This document shows positions 26,157 through 35,614 of a stretch of 64,000 bases of DNA, one piece after another (position 1 is the first letter of the stretch; every line of letters begins with the position of its first letter). The translations under genes were made by a program, and so were the position numbers. The notes under the pieces are model-generated. The model saw nothing but the letters and a program-made list of their open reading frames with translations. It made no database searches and was not told where the DNA came from. The stretch comes from Gimesia fumaroli (GTDB lineage: Bacteria; Planctomycetota; Planctomycetia; Planctomycetales; Planctomycetaceae): contig NZ_CP037452.1 of the NCBI RefSeq assembly GCF_007754425.1, positions 1,211,501 to 1,275,500 on the forward strand, read 5' to 3'.

Positions 26157-27017
26157 CTAACGGGCGTTTCGCGTGGCCCGTTGTTGGGTCATCCAGATGG
26201 CAATGGCTACATAAATTATACACACGAGTGTCGTGACGGTCAGGCAGACAATCATCGAAGGATTGCCGGGGGCACTCGGCAGCCCTGGTCCCGATGTCAG
26301 AATGCGGCGCAGGCCTGTGACGCCGTAGGTTAACGGGTTGGCTCGAATGATCCAGGAAAGCCAGCCGGAGTCTCCAGCGGGAAAAAAAGAGCCGGAAAGC
26401 AACCACATCGGCATCAAAAACACTGACATGATCGCATGAAAACCTTGCGTCGATTCCATCGGCCAGGCAATTAGATAGCCGAGGGCCGTCAGGCTGAAGC
26501 CGAGCAGAAACAGAAACAGGATCAGCGGTACCAGGCCGGCCAGCGTGATACCCGTTTCAAAGTCGGGCGCTAGTCCGACAATATTTAACAGGGGACCGAG
26601 AAAAATAAACAGGACAGCTTGTAAAACAGCAAGGATGGTTCCACCGAGCAGTTTTCCGAGCACGATTGAGGTACGGGGAACGGGTGAGACCAGAACCCCT
26701 TGCAGGAAACCTTCTTTCCGATCTTCGATGATCGAGATCGTCGAGAAGATTGCCGTGAACATTAAAATCATGACGGCCACGCCGGGAAAGAAATATTCCT
26801 GGTATGTCATGCCGGCGGTGGCCCATGCGGGGGCTTTAAAGGAACCGCGCAAGCCGGCCCCGAACAGAATCCAGAACAGAATCGGCTGGATCATTGCCCC
26901 GATCACGCGGGTGCGTTGCCGGACAAACCGCACGACTTCGCGCTGAGCGAGTGTCAATATCGGAAGCAAAAACAATTTGGTGGTTCCAGCAGGCGGAAGC
27001 GAAGCGGGGTGGTTCAT
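26157..27017 (-). CDS. ABC-2 type transporter permease
   Basis: A 286-residue inner-membrane permease with about six helices and the ABC-2 pattern: an N-terminal amphipathic LTLAQREVVRFVRQRTR, AMIQPILFWILFGAGL, a cytoplasmic loop with SIIEDRKEGFLQGVLVSP, and near the end the hydrophobic SGSFFPAGDSGW plus NPLTYGVTGLRR. Its start overlaps the stop of the ATPase gene (ATGA), so the two are one transporter. Embedded in the cytochrome oxidase operon; heme, lipid or a copper complex are candidate substrates, none shown by sequence. Confidence 0.9.
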   Translation of the reverse strand: MNHPASLPPAGTTKLFLLPILTLAQREVVRFVRQRTRVIGAMIQPILFWILFGAGLRGSFKAPAWATAGMTYQEYFFPGVAVMILMFTAIFSTISIIEDRKEGFLQGVLVSPVPRTSIVLGKLLGGTILAVLQAVLFIFLGPLLNIVGLAPDFETGITLAGLVPLILFLFLLGFSLTALGYLIAWPMESTQGFHAIMSVFLMPMWLLSGSFFPAGDSGWLSWIIRANPLTYGVTGLRRILTSGPGLPSAPGNPSMIVCLTVTTLVCIIYVAIAIWMTQQRATRNAR

Positions 27018-27976
27018 ACTAATTCCTCCGCTTGCCAGAATTGATGTCCGGTTTCATGGATAAAGACATCTTCGAGCGTCGGCTTTCCGAGGGAGACGGA
27101 TGTGACGAGTTCGGGAAAGGCGTCGATCAGATCTTTGAGGAGTTCGTGTCCGCGAGGATGTTCGAGCCGCAGGCTGTGATTGACGGTTTGCGGAGTGACG
27201 CCGAATTTAGCTGAGATCTGTTGGCTCAACTGTTCGAGGTCATCCGAGTGAATCGTGAGGCAATCGCCGCCGACTGAGGCCCGTAATTCATCGGGCGTTC
27301 CGAGTGCCACCAGTTCACCCTGATGCAGAATTCCCAATCGGTCACAGTGTTCTGCTTCTTCCATTAAGTGGGTTGTGATGAGAATGGTTACACTCTCTTC
27401 GTGCTGCAGCTGTTTCAGATATTTCCAGAGATCATGACGTGCGCCAGGATCGAGGCCGGTACTCGGTTCGTCGAGCAGCAGGACCTGCGGCGAATGCAAC
27501 AGACCTTTGGCGATTTCCACGCGACGTTTCAAACCGCCGGACAGTGATTCTGCCAGATCGTGTTTGCGGTCAGTCAGTCCCAGATGTTGCAGCGCCGATT
27601 GAATGCGTTCTCGCATCAATGCTCCGGAAATGCCGTAGAGGTGAGCCTGATGTTTCAGGTTTTCCTGCACCGTTAATTTGCCGTCCAGACTGGGAGATTG
27701 AAAGGTCACACCGATCAACGTGCGGATCTGTCGTGCATGTGTCGCGAGATCCAGTTCGGCAATCGAGGCGGAACCGGACTGGATTGGCAGGAGTGTTGAG
27801 AGTAGACGGAACAGGGTTGTTTTTCCGCCGCCGTTCGGTCCCAGTAGGCCAAAGATTTCCGAGGAACGGACTTCAAAGCTGAGTTGATTCAGAGCCAGCC
27901 GTTCCCCGTATCGGTGGGAGATTTCGTTGACACGGATTTGGGAAGCCGTTTCCTGAATTTGTGAATTATTGGGCAT
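27014..27976 (-). CDS. ABC transporter ATPase (partner of ABC-2 permease)
   Basis: About 320 residues. The ABC domain has Walker A GPNGGGKTT, signature LSGGLKRRVEIAKGL, Walker B VLLLDEPSTGLDPGAR and the switch His in ITTHLMEEAEHCDR; a C-terminal extension of about 90 residues (from ELRASVGGDCLTI) is typical of DrrA/CcmA-like exporters. The ATG at 27976 overlaps the end of the subunit IV gene by 11 bases; a start 30 bases further upstream is less likely. With the permease it forms an exporter of unknown substrate within the oxidase operon. Confidence 0.9.
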   Translation of the reverse strand: MPNNSQIQETASQIRVNEISHRYGERLALNQLSFEVRSSEIFGLLGPNGGGKTTLFRLLSTLLPIQSGSASIAELDLATHARQIRTLIGVTFQSPSLDGKLTVQENLKHQAHLYGISGALMRERIQSALQHLGLTDRKHDLAESLSGGLKRRVEIAKGLLHSPQVLLLDEPSTGLDPGARHDLWKYLKQLQHEESVTILITTHLMEEAEHCDRLGILHQGELVALGTPDELRASVGGDCLTIHSDDLEQLSQQISAKFGVTPQTVNHSLRLEHPRGHELLKDLIDAFPELVTSVSLGKPTLEDVFIHETGHQFWQAEELV

Positions 27977-28376
27977 GACTGTTTTCGGCGTTTTTGGCAG
28001 AGTCACTTTCGGAACTCGCCTGTTGTGCCTGTTTCAGATAATCGATTTGTGGTGATTCATTTGTGTAATAATGAATGCCGATATCGGGTGTCATCGCGAT
28101 GGTCAGGCCCATCGCCAGAATGATGGTCGGGCTGAGCAGGACGTATTTCCATTTGCCTTCAAACTTGAGGTGCATGAAATAAATCATAACGAACAGCGCC
28201 TTGGCACAGGCGATGGCCAGCACGATCAACGCCACTAAAACGACGCCGTTTAATCCGATGAAATTTTTCTCTTTTAAATCAATAACATCAAACACGATCG
28301 ACAGAGCCGTACAGATACAGAGGGCAAAGAAGATCGTCGAGTATTTGACGTACGAGTGAGCTGGTGATTCAGACAT
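27966..28376 (-). CDS. ctaF: Cytochrome c oxidase subunit IV (CyoD/COX4-prokaryotic type)
   Basis: A 136-residue protein with three transmembrane helices (about 10-30, 40-63, 76-96), containing the family pattern FIGLNGVVLVALIVLAIACAKA split by a loop and FVMIYFMHLKFEGKWK. Subunit IV stabilises the heme-copper oxidase. The tail after residue 97 is hydrophilic and low-complexity. It follows subunit III by 79 bases and overlaps the ABC ATPase gene. Confidence 0.85.
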   Translation of the reverse strand: MSESPAHSYVKYSTIFFALCICTALSIVFDVIDLKEKNFIGLNGVVLVALIVLAIACAKALFVMIYFMHLKFEGKWKYVLLSPTIILAMGLTIAMTPDIGIHYYTNESPQIDYLKQAQQASSESDSAKNAENSHAQ

Positions 28377-28455
28377 CGTGTAATAACTCTCAAAAAGATC
28401 AACGGGCAGATTGACGCGTAGGTGTTTTCTGCGAACTCATATGATTTCAACTCGT

Positions 28456-29469
28456 TCAAATAATGTAAATCAGTGGGAACAGGAAGATCCAGACCAGGTC
28501 CACAAAGTGCCAATACAGGCCGATGTTTTCGACATAGTCATTCCATTTCTCACAAAGTCGTTTTCCCTGGACCAATACAATCAGGAACAGAATCATGCCA
28601 ATGACGACATGCAGTGCATGAAATCCGGTCAGCAGGAAGTAAACGGAAGCGAACAGGTTTCCGTAGATAATCGGTTGCAAGTGATGCACGGGGGCGAGGA
28701 AGGCACCGTATTCCGGATTTTTCTTGAGTGTCTCGAGTTCCTGATTCATCTCGGGCAGTGTGATCGATTCATCGAGGGCCTGCTTATTTAATTCCCGGTA
28801 TTTGTTATCGAGGGCAAAGAACGCGGTGAGTTCTTTTTTTCGAGCTGCGGAAGTGTCTGGCGAGTCCAGTTCTGTCCGCAGTTGTTGTTGGAGTTCTTCG
28901 ACGGGCGTTTCGAGCGCTTCCGTTTTTTCGTCGGCGACTCCAGACAATTCGACTGTTTCTTCGGGATTCGCAGGCTCTGCTTTTTCCGGTAGTTTGGAGT
29001 TGGCCAGTGCGATCGTGCGGTTATCAACGACCTGTTTCATTTCCCGCATCGATTTATCAATAGCCATTTGCGGCGTTTCGGGAATGTGACCGGGCAGTAT
29101 ATCGTATTCAAATTTGCCCGAATATTCGTAGGCCTTGATGCCGAGAAAGACACAGGCCAGCAGTAAAACCAGAAACAGATAGCGGCGAGCTTTGGCAAAG
29201 TCTTCCGCTTTCATGCCTTCCAGTGCGACGACAACAAAGTAACTGGAGAGAATCAGGACGAAGGTATTCAGTCCGCCTGCCCAGACATGGATGTGCGTAA
29301 TTTCGGCATCGGTGGGCCAGCCGGGAGAACCAGCGCGGAGCACGATGTAAGCGCCAATGAAGGCAGAGAAGAACATGATTTCTGTTGCCAGAAACAGCCA
29401 CATGCCTAACTTGGAATGTGGTATGGGAAGCCCCATGCGATATTGTGGTGAATTACTTTCGTGACTCAT
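28456..29469 (-). CDS. ctaE: Cytochrome c oxidase subunit III with a long insertion
   Basis: Subunit III of the heme-copper oxidase, 337 residues instead of the usual 200-260. Conserved parts are [21 protein letters not shown] (residues 21-41), the two following helices, and [14 protein letters not shown] near 282 plus [19 protein letters not shown] at the end. Residues about 125-260, between helices three and four, are a hydrophilic insertion rich in Glu, Lys and Gln and likely helical; it would lie outside the membrane. Part of the cox operon, after ctaB. Confidence 0.92.
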   Translation of the reverse strand: MSHESNSPQYRMGLPIPHSKLGMWLFLATEIMFFSAFIGAYIVLRAGSPGWPTDAEITHIHVWAGGLNTFVLILSSYFVVVALEGMKAEDFAKARRYLFLVLLLACVFLGIKAYEYSGKFEYDILPGHIPETPQMAIDKSMREMKQVVDNRTIALANSKLPEKAEPANPEETVELSGVADEKTEALETPVEELQQQLRTELDSPDTSAARKKELTAFFALDNKYRELNKQALDESITLPEMNQELETLKKNPEYGAFLAPVHHLQPIIYGNLFASVYFLLTGFHALHVVIGMILFLIVLVQGKRLCEKWNDYVENIGLYWHFVDLVWIFLFPLIYII

Positions 29470-29535
29470 TGGTATCTTTCACTTCACAGTTGCGCAACCA
29501 GCGGTTGGTCTCTGAAACGGTCTCTTGTGGAACAA

Positions 29536-30468
29536 TCAGTTAAAAAGTTGTAATCGATCCCAGGTCAGTGTTAACAGCATAATGGGGAGATAAACCAGTG
29601 AAAACCAGATTAACTCCCGGGCTGTTTTCCGGGATTCATCAATTAAAAATCGAATCGAAAAGATCAGATAGCCAACTCCGAGTACAAACGCGACGGCGGA
29701 ATACAGTGTACCCGCGAGGGAGACATACTGCGGAAGCAGGCTGACAGGAATCAGCAGTGTGGCATAGATCACGCACATCCAGCCGACCGTGCCGCGTGCT
29801 GGTTCAGCCGCGGGTAACATTTTCAGGCCGGCCTGGTGGTACTGATGACGATAGAGCCAGGCGATCGCCAGAAAGTGCGGGAACTGCCAGAAGAACATAA
29901 TCGCGAAGATGGTGAAGGACGATGTATTTAAGGTTCCGCCGGCAGCCGTCCAGCCCAGAATCGGAGGCATGGCACCGGGAATCGCACCGATGGTGGTGCA
30001 GAGTGAGGTAAAGCGTTTGAGAGGTGTATAGACCAGAACGTACAAGACAAGCGTCATCATTGATAAGAAGGCGGTGAGCAAATTCACCATGATGGCGAGA
30101 TAGAAGATACCGAAGAGGGCAGCAGCGATCCCGAAGATGAGCACCTCAGAGAGTGAGATTCTGCCGGAGGGAAGTGGCCGATTCGCGGTCCGCGTCATCA
30201 AAGCATCGCTTTTGATTTCCAGCAACTGGTTCAGGGAATTGCAACCGACGGCAACACAGCCAATGCCAAGCAACGCATGAATCAAAGGCAGCAATGACCA
30301 GGAGTGTGCGCTGGCCAGGGTGTATCCCAGTGCAACCGAGACCAAAGCCATCGTTGAGATTCGTGGTTTGATCAATTCAATGTAATCAGAAAACCGGGCC
30401 AGACTGATGGGTTTGGCGGCAGCTTTCGATTCTTCAACGGCGATATAGGACTGTTGTGTAGTCGACAT
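29536..30468 (-). CDS. ctaB: Protoheme IX farnesyltransferase (heme O synthase)
   Basis: The 310-residue UbiA-family membrane enzyme adds a farnesyl group to heme B, giving heme O. Visible motifs are KPRIS near residue 33, the first Asp-rich-like NSLNQLLEIKSDALMTRTANRPLPSGR (about 78-104, read in two parts) and YTPLKRFTSLCTTIGAIPGAMPP. It has about eight helices. The ATG at 30468 is chosen; a TTG two codons upstream overlaps the ctaA stop. The next enzyme, heme A synthase, is encoded immediately upstream. Confidence 0.95.
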   Translation of the reverse strand: MSTTQQSYIAVEESKAAAKPISLARFSDYIELIKPRISTMALVSVALGYTLASAHSWSLLPLIHALLGIGCVAVGCNSLNQLLEIKSDALMTRTANRPLPSGRISLSEVLIFGIAAALFGIFYLAIMVNLLTAFLSMMTLVLYVLVYTPLKRFTSLCTTIGAIPGAMPPILGWTAAGGTLNTSSFTIFAIMFFWQFPHFLAIAWLYRHQYHQAGLKMLPAAEPARGTVGWMCVIYATLLIPVSLLPQYVSLAGTLYSAVAFVLGVGYLIFSIRFLIDESRKTARELIWFSLVYLPIMLLTLTWDRLQLFN

Positions 30469-30470
30469 TT

Positions 30471-31457
30471 TCAAGCGTTACCTTCAGAATTCGGTAAGGA
30501 ATCAGTAGCAGAGAGAGTTTGCTCCGACTGTGCATTAATGTATTTATTGAGCCAACTTAGACGAAAGACCCGGATGGAGTATAGGGTCGCGGTCATCAGG
30601 AACAGGATCCCGGTAATCAGGTGTGCGGTTCGGAAAATCGATTGTTCCCAGGAACCGGCTGTTGCGACAAAGCCGGCAGCGGGCAAGCCGTATTTAGTAA
30701 TCCAGGCACCAAATCCGAGCAGGATCTGGAAGATGCTGATATGCAGCATGCCCATGGCAGGACGTTTGAGCCATTTGATTTCCGACTTGCGGGCACTGCG
30801 AAATTCGATGATCACAAAGATCAGCACGACAAACGCAAAGCTCATGTGGGGGTGGAGGCCTTTCTGGAAGTGTCTGAGGAAGCCGCCGAGGAAGTATTGA
30901 AACAGCACCACCAGGGGGACGTAAATCGCCAGACGCAATCCATATCCATAAGGGAGACCACGTGGGCCGACGGGGAGTTCCGGTGGATCGTTGCCAATTT
31001 CAATCCAGCGTTTGCCGGTAACCATGGCAAGAAACGCCATCAGTGTAAAGACGCAAGCACCGAACAGCCCGTGCGCCATCGCCAGGGCCTTGCTGTTTTC
31101 CGTGACGCGTGTGCCTCCCAGAATTCCTTGAATGATCACACAAACCAGAACCGCGATGCAGACACTTTTAATCCACTTTTTCTGTTCGACTTTGAAGGCG
31201 ACGATCACCAGTGCGATTGATAAAAAACCGACCAGCATGCCCAGCAGTCGATGACCGTGCTCATAGAATTTATCAGCAGCACGATCAAGCCAGGAGTAGG
31301 TCAGCATGTTTTGCCCGTCGGACGTTGGCCAGTCGGGAAACGCCATGCCGTAACCTTCGGTGGTGACGTGGCCACCTACAATCATCAGCGGCAGTGTGGC
31401 GATCGCGGTCGCCAGTGCGAGTTTAAAGAGCCACGGATGGTATTGTTGCTGGTTCAT
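30471..31457 (-). CDS. ctaA: Heme A synthase (CtaA/COX15)
   Basis: A 328-residue membrane enzyme that oxidises the C8 methyl of heme O to a formyl group, giving heme A. It has eight helices in two halves; the conserved helix His residues are seen in YEHGHRLLGMLVG (about 65-77), MAHGLFGACVFT (about 130), LRHFQKGLHPHMSFAF (about 213) and RTAHLITGILFL (about 275). The G-GG-T motif GGTRVTE in the middle is typical. It lies between subunit I and ctaB, so heme A is made by the same operon that encodes the oxidase. Confidence 0.94.
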   Translation of the reverse strand: MNQQQYHPWLFKLALATAIATLPLMIVGGHVTTEGYGMAFPDWPTSDGQNMLTYSWLDRAADKFYEHGHRLLGMLVGFLSIALVIVAFKVEQKKWIKSVCIAVLVCVIIQGILGGTRVTENSKALAMAHGLFGACVFTLMAFLAMVTGKRWIEIGNDPPELPVGPRGLPYGYGLRLAIYVPLVVLFQYFLGGFLRHFQKGLHPHMSFAFVVLIFVIIEFRSARKSEIKWLKRPAMGMLHISIFQILLGFGAWITKYGLPAAGFVATAGSWEQSIFRTAHLITGILFLMTATLYSIRVFRLSWLNKYINAQSEQTLSATDSLPNSEGNA

Positions 31458-31485
31458 ATGATTAACTTAATTCCGTTGTCGCGGA

Positions 31486-33327
31486 TTAACGGGAAGTTTC
31501 CTGTTCGTTGTCTGTATCGTTGTTTTCGTCTGTTTCAGCTGGTTTGGGAGGCTCGCATTCCTGTTCGGTCTGCATCAGGAAGTCGTGATCCCCGTTCTGG
31601 ACGGCGTATTCGTTCGGGCCGTGGAAGACGACGGGAAGTACATCAAAGTTGCCATGCGGTGGTGGCGAAGGTGCGGTCCACTCCAGGGTTGTCGCGTTCC
31701 AGGGGTTGCGGCCTGCTTTGGGGCCCCAGAACATACTGTAGAAAATGTTAATGAAGAGCAGAATTTGTGCCGCGCCCATGACAATCGCAGAGATTGTCAT
31801 GAACTGATTCATTGGCAGGAGATGCTCCAGGTAGCCGTGCAGATAGGGGTCGGCATAGCGGCGGGGCATGCCTTGCATTCCAAGAAAATGCATTGGGAAA
31901 AACGTTCCATTGGCACCGATGAAGGTCAGCACGAAATGCGTTTTGCCGAGCTTTTCATTCATCATCCGGCCGAACATTTTGGGGAACCAGAACTGGATGG
32001 CGGCGAAGACACCAAACAGGGTGGCACCGAACAGCACGTAATGGAAGTGAGCGACGATGAAATAGGTATCGTGAAAATAGACATCGACCGGGACGGCAGC
32101 CATGAAGATTCCGCTGAGTCCGCCGACGATGAACATCGACAAAAAGCCGATGCAGTTCAAAGTGACTGTGTTAAATTGAACTTTTCCACCCCAGATCGTG
32201 GCGGTCCAGTTGAAGGTTTTGACGGCCGAGGGAAGGGCGATCATCATGGTGGCGACCATGAAGGCCATGCCGACGGCGGGGTTCATGCCGCTTGTATACA
32301 TGTGGTGGCCCCAGACGATGAATCCGAGGCTGGCGATGGCCGACATCGAAATCACCATCGGCTTATAACCGAACAGTGGTTTACGGCACATGCAGCTGAG
32401 CATATCAGAGACCATGCCCATCACAGGGAGCAGCATGATGTAAACAGCCGGGTGTGAATAGAACCAGAACAGGTGCTGCCATAGCAGGGCCTGCCCACCG
32501 CCGACAGTGGGGGCGGCGTTATTGATAACCAGACCGGACGGATAAAAGAAGCAGGTTCCCAGCAGGCGGTCGGTAACCTGCATGAATCCACCAGCGGTCA
32601 GAACAGGCAAAGCGAAGGCCTGCAGGATGGCTGTGATGAACAACCCCCAGATCGTCATCGGCATACGGAAGAAGGTCATGCCGGGGGCACGCATGTTGAT
32701 GATGGTCGTCATGTAATTGATCGAACCCATCATAGAGGAGAATCCAACGAAGGTGACGCCCAATAGCCAGAATGTTTGTGCGGTTCCGGAACCGGGGGCA
32801 GCCTGGGCCAGATCAGCCAGAATTGGATAAGAGGTCCAACCGGCGGCGGGGCCACCGGCAAAAGTGAAGCTCAAGCCGAAGCAGGCAATCGCGGGCCACA
32901 TGAACCAGTAGCTCAACATATTGAGCTTGGGAAACGCCATATCGTCGGCACCGATCATCAGCGGAATCAGGAAGTTGCCGAACGTTCCTGCCAGAATCGG
33001 AATGATCACGAGAAAGATCATCACGGTGGCATGCATCGTGAAGAGCATGGTGTAGAATTCGGGAGAAATCTGTCCCCCTTCGGCGGCGAACAACCAGGGA
33101 CCGACAATCGGCATCGATTCCCAGGGGAACGCCAGTTGCCAGCGGACGGCCAATGCCAATGCGCCACCGACAATCATCATCAGTAGTGTCGTAAACAGAA
33201 ACTGAATCGCGATGATTTTGTGGTCGGTAGAAAAGATATATTTCGTGATGAAGTTACCGGGAGCGTGATGCGCCTGTGGTTTCAGGATTGGCTGCAGTCC
33301 AGTGGGTGATGGATTCAATACACTCAT
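31486..33327 (-). CDS. ctaD: Cytochrome c oxidase subunit I, A2 type
   Basis: The 613-residue catalytic subunit reduces O2 and pumps protons. Heme a ligands are H99 and H429; heme a3 is bound by H427; CuB ligands are H292, H341 and H342, with Y296 placed to form the His-Tyr cross-link. The D-channel Glu of A1 oxidases (HPEVY) is absent: here residues 290-296 read YSHPAVY, the motif that defines A2-type oxidases such as the caa3 enzyme of Rhodothermus. K322 of the K channel is present. The start overlaps the ctaC stop (ATGA). Confidence 0.97.
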   Translation of the reverse strand: MSVLNPSPTGLQPILKPQAHHAPGNFITKYIFSTDHKIIAIQFLFTTLLMMIVGGALALAVRWQLAFPWESMPIVGPWLFAAEGGQISPEFYTMLFTMHATVMIFLVIIPILAGTFGNFLIPLMIGADDMAFPKLNMLSYWFMWPAIACFGLSFTFAGGPAAGWTSYPILADLAQAAPGSGTAQTFWLLGVTFVGFSSMMGSINYMTTIINMRAPGMTFFRMPMTIWGLFITAILQAFALPVLTAGGFMQVTDRLLGTCFFYPSGLVINNAAPTVGGGQALLWQHLFWFYSHPAVYIMLLPVMGMVSDMLSCMCRKPLFGYKPMVISMSAIASLGFIVWGHHMYTSGMNPAVGMAFMVATMMIALPSAVKTFNWTATIWGGKVQFNTVTLNCIGFLSMFIVGGLSGIFMAAVPVDVYFHDTYFIVAHFHYVLFGATLFGVFAAIQFWFPKMFGRMMNEKLGKTHFVLTFIGANGTFFPMHFLGMQGMPRRYADPYLHGYLEHLLPMNQFMTISAIVMGAAQILLFINIFYSMFWGPKAGRNPWNATTLEWTAPSPPPHGNFDVLPVVFHGPNEYAVQNGDHDFLMQTEQECEPPKPAETDENNDTDNEQETSR

Positions 33328-34160
33328 TTCTCAGTCGCCTCGCTCTCCGAGTCATTCTCCGTGGCGGCAATTTTTCCAAGTCCGTCATAGAATTGTTGCT
33401 CGGTGAGAGTTTTCAGATAGTTCTGATACTCGTCTTCAGGTTGCACAATGACATGGGCTTTCATCTTATAGTGTCCCCAGCCACACAGCTCTGCACAGAC
33501 CAGATCATAGGTGCCGGGCTTGTTGGCTTCGAACCAGACCGGGATCTGTAAACCGGGCAGGGCATCCTGTTTGATTCTTAATGCGGGCAGAAAAAACGAG
33601 TGCTGCACGTCGTCGCTGCGGAGCTGAATCATCACCGGTTTGCCGAAGGGAACGTGCAGTTCATTCACGGAATGCAGGTCGTCGGGCTGGGGCTTTTGCT
33701 GAAGTTTTTTGCCGATGGCAGGGTAACGGAAACGCCATTCAAACTGCCGTGCAGTCACTTCGGCAATCGGGTCTTTCACAGCGACTTCCGGATAGTATTT
33801 TTTGATACGAAAGTCGGCCCAGATATTCATCTGATAAATGGCCAGAAACAGCAGAATGATTCCGGGGATGATCGACCAGACCAGTTCCAGTTTATGGTTG
33901 CCGTGGACACAGTCGGCCCGTTCTTCACGATTATTGGCGCCACGCCACAGGGCATATACGATTGCGGCCTGAGTGCCGACAAACACGATGGCGGTAATGA
34001 CCAGGATTAAATAAAACAACCCGTCAATGCGAATGCCCAGGTTACTGGCGGCTTGTGCATTATCATAGGGGAAAGACCAGCCGATCCAGGGAGCCATCGC
34101 GCAAGACACGACGGCCGCGATTGGCCAGAACAGAAAAAATAAACACCATCCTTTACCCAC
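33324..34160 (-). CDS. ctaC: Cytochrome c oxidase subunit II
   Basis: A 278-residue subunit with an N-terminal hydrophobic segment, two transmembrane helices (about 47-72 and 92-112) and a periplasmic cupredoxin domain. The CuA site is complete: H187 (VQHSFFLP), C222, E224, C226, H230 and M233 (CAELCGWGHYKM). No heme c motif is fused at the C-terminus, so this is not a caa3-type subunit II; the separate di-heme protein encoded upstream probably supplies electrons. Overlaps ctaD by 4 bases. Confidence 0.96.
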   Translation of the reverse strand: MGKGWCLFFLFWPIAAVVSCAMAPWIGWSFPYDNAQAASNLGIRIDGLFYLILVITAIVFVGTQAAIVYALWRGANNREERADCVHGNHKLELVWSIIPGIILLFLAIYQMNIWADFRIKKYYPEVAVKDPIAEVTARQFEWRFRYPAIGKKLQQKPQPDDLHSVNELHVPFGKPVMIQLRSDDVQHSFFLPALRIKQDALPGLQIPVWFEANKPGTYDLVCAELCGWGHYKMKAHVIVQPEDEYQNYLKTLTEQQFYDGLGKIAATENDSESEATEK

Positions 34161-34258
34161 TACAGGTCTCCCGTTCGGTCTTCATGTTGAGGATACAATT
34201 GGTTGTCAAAGTCATTTTAAAATCAGTTATTCAGTCAGCGCGATTGATCTGTCAGGAA

Positions 34259-35614
34259 TCAGCGGTTTCCATCGTAGGGCAGGCTCATGACATAGTTGAC
34301 CAGATCCCATAATTCTTCATCCGATAAAGAACCACCAAAGGCGGGCATTGGTGTGCCTTTGATGCCTGCAGCCAGACGGCGGTATGTATCGATTGGTCTG
34401 CGGCCGCCCCGGTAAATGCCGCGGTGCAGATCTCGTGGTGGAAGCTGATTTCCCCAGATATCGTGCAGACCACGATTTTTGTATTTCTCGTTCGTTGCGG
34501 GGTTGGTCCAGAAATCCTGGGTAGCCGTTCCATTGCCGCGACCCTGCGGACCGTGGCAGGAAGCACATTTCGTTTTTTGACTGAGATAGAGTATGCGTCC
34601 GCGCTCGCGGGATTCCAGCGTATCCGGAACCCGGGGCGTTTTCGGAATGACCAGTGCCGCTTCTTCGTTTGCTTCTTCCCAGGCTTCTGACACGCTCTCG
34701 GTTGCAAATTCCAATGTATCAGGAAAATCGAGTTCCATAAATTCTTTTAACTCTTCCAGGACCTCTTCACGTGTCTCGCCACCCTCTTCACTGGTGCGTT
34801 CGTCGTACACTTCTTGGGAATAATCGAGAAACAGCTCGTCGTCGAGCTTCTTTTCTGTTTCGCCGCGGATGGAAAGCCAGATCACGTAGTTGACAATCGC
34901 GGAGACTTCATCTTCCGTCAGCAGTTTGAAAGAGGGCATGTATGTGCCGGCGATGCCTTCTTTGACGGTTCGTTCCAGATCTGCCTCCTGGGCTTTGCTG
35001 GTAGACTTGGTCGACGTGTATTTGTAAATGCCCAGTCGGAAGTCACGGGGCGGGGGATTCAGATAGCGTGATGTGGGGCCGGTGCCTTCGCCACTCATCC
35101 CGTGGCAGTGCATGCAGTGCCGGTTATATAAATCGCGGCCAAACTGCAACCGGACACACTCAACCAGAAAGGTATCGCCTGGTTGAGGATCGATTTCCTC
35201 TGATTTTTCAACGGCAATCATGCCGGTCTCAAAATTGTATTCTTTAATCCGTGAAAAATGTCCCTGTCCTTTGCCGGACGTCCATTCGAGAGGCAGTCCC
35301 TGTAATTTGTCGTAAGCGTCTGACAGGCCGGTGACTTGAAAACGGATCAAAGGCTGGTCGGCTCCGCTCGGTTCAACGGTTTTGACCGTTCCCTCAATAT
35401 CGCCGAAGTTGGTTGGCAGGCCTTCAAACTGCGTGAGCGCAAACGGATTTCCGAACTGCTTCACCAATGCTTCTTTGACGGGCTTGGCGGCTTCCGGAAT
35501 GAGCTCGTTGGTCTTTTTAGAGAACACGAACTCGACTTGCGGCTGTTCGCAACCCGGGAAGCTGATCAGCGGAAAGAGGAGCAACAAGATTAGACGACTG
35601 AACCCAAATCTCAC
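34259..35614 (-). CDS. Di-heme cytochrome c lipoprotein of the cox operon
   Basis: A 451-residue lipoprotein (lipobox SFPGC, lipid-modified Cys at 22) with two cytochrome c domains. Heme sites are CMHCH at 167-171 and CASCH at 350-354; likely axial Met ligands are in GTYMPSF (about 226) and GTPMPAFGG near the C-terminus. Between them is an acidic segment (about 255-325). The first 150 residues lack a recognised domain. As first gene of the oxidase operon it probably donates electrons to CuA. The start region can fold into AGTGA-GGAT-TCACT, which would cover part of the ribosome-binding site. Confidence 0.9.
   Translation of the reverse strand: MRFGFSRLILLLLFPLISFPGCEQPQVEFVFSKKTNELIPEAAKPVKEALVKQFGNPFALTQFEGLPTNFGDIEGTVKTVEPSGADQPLIRFQVTGLSDAYDKLQGLPLEWTSGKGQGHFSRIKEYNFETGMIAVEKSEEIDPQPGDTFLVECVRLQFGRDLYNRHCMHCHGMSGEGTGPTSRYLNPPPRDFRLGIYKYTSTKSTSKAQEADLERTVKEGIAGTYMPSFKLLTEDEVSAIVNYVIWLSIRGETEKKLDDELFLDYSQEVYDERTSEEGGETREEVLEELKEFMELDFPDTLEFATESVSEAWEEANEEAALVIPKTPRVPDTLESRERGRILYLSQKTKCASCHGPQGRGNGTATQDFWTNPATNEKYKNRGLHDIWGNQLPPRDLHRGIYRGGRRPIDTYRRLAAGIKGTPMPAFGGSLSDEELWDLVNYVMSLPYDGNR

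Noticed and set aside
31585-32457. Long open frame on the plus strand opposite ctaD (290 codons)
   Set aside because: It is the antisense shadow of the highly conserved subunit I gene; composition (many His, Asp, Gly) reflects the complement of Met/Phe/Ala-rich membrane codons.
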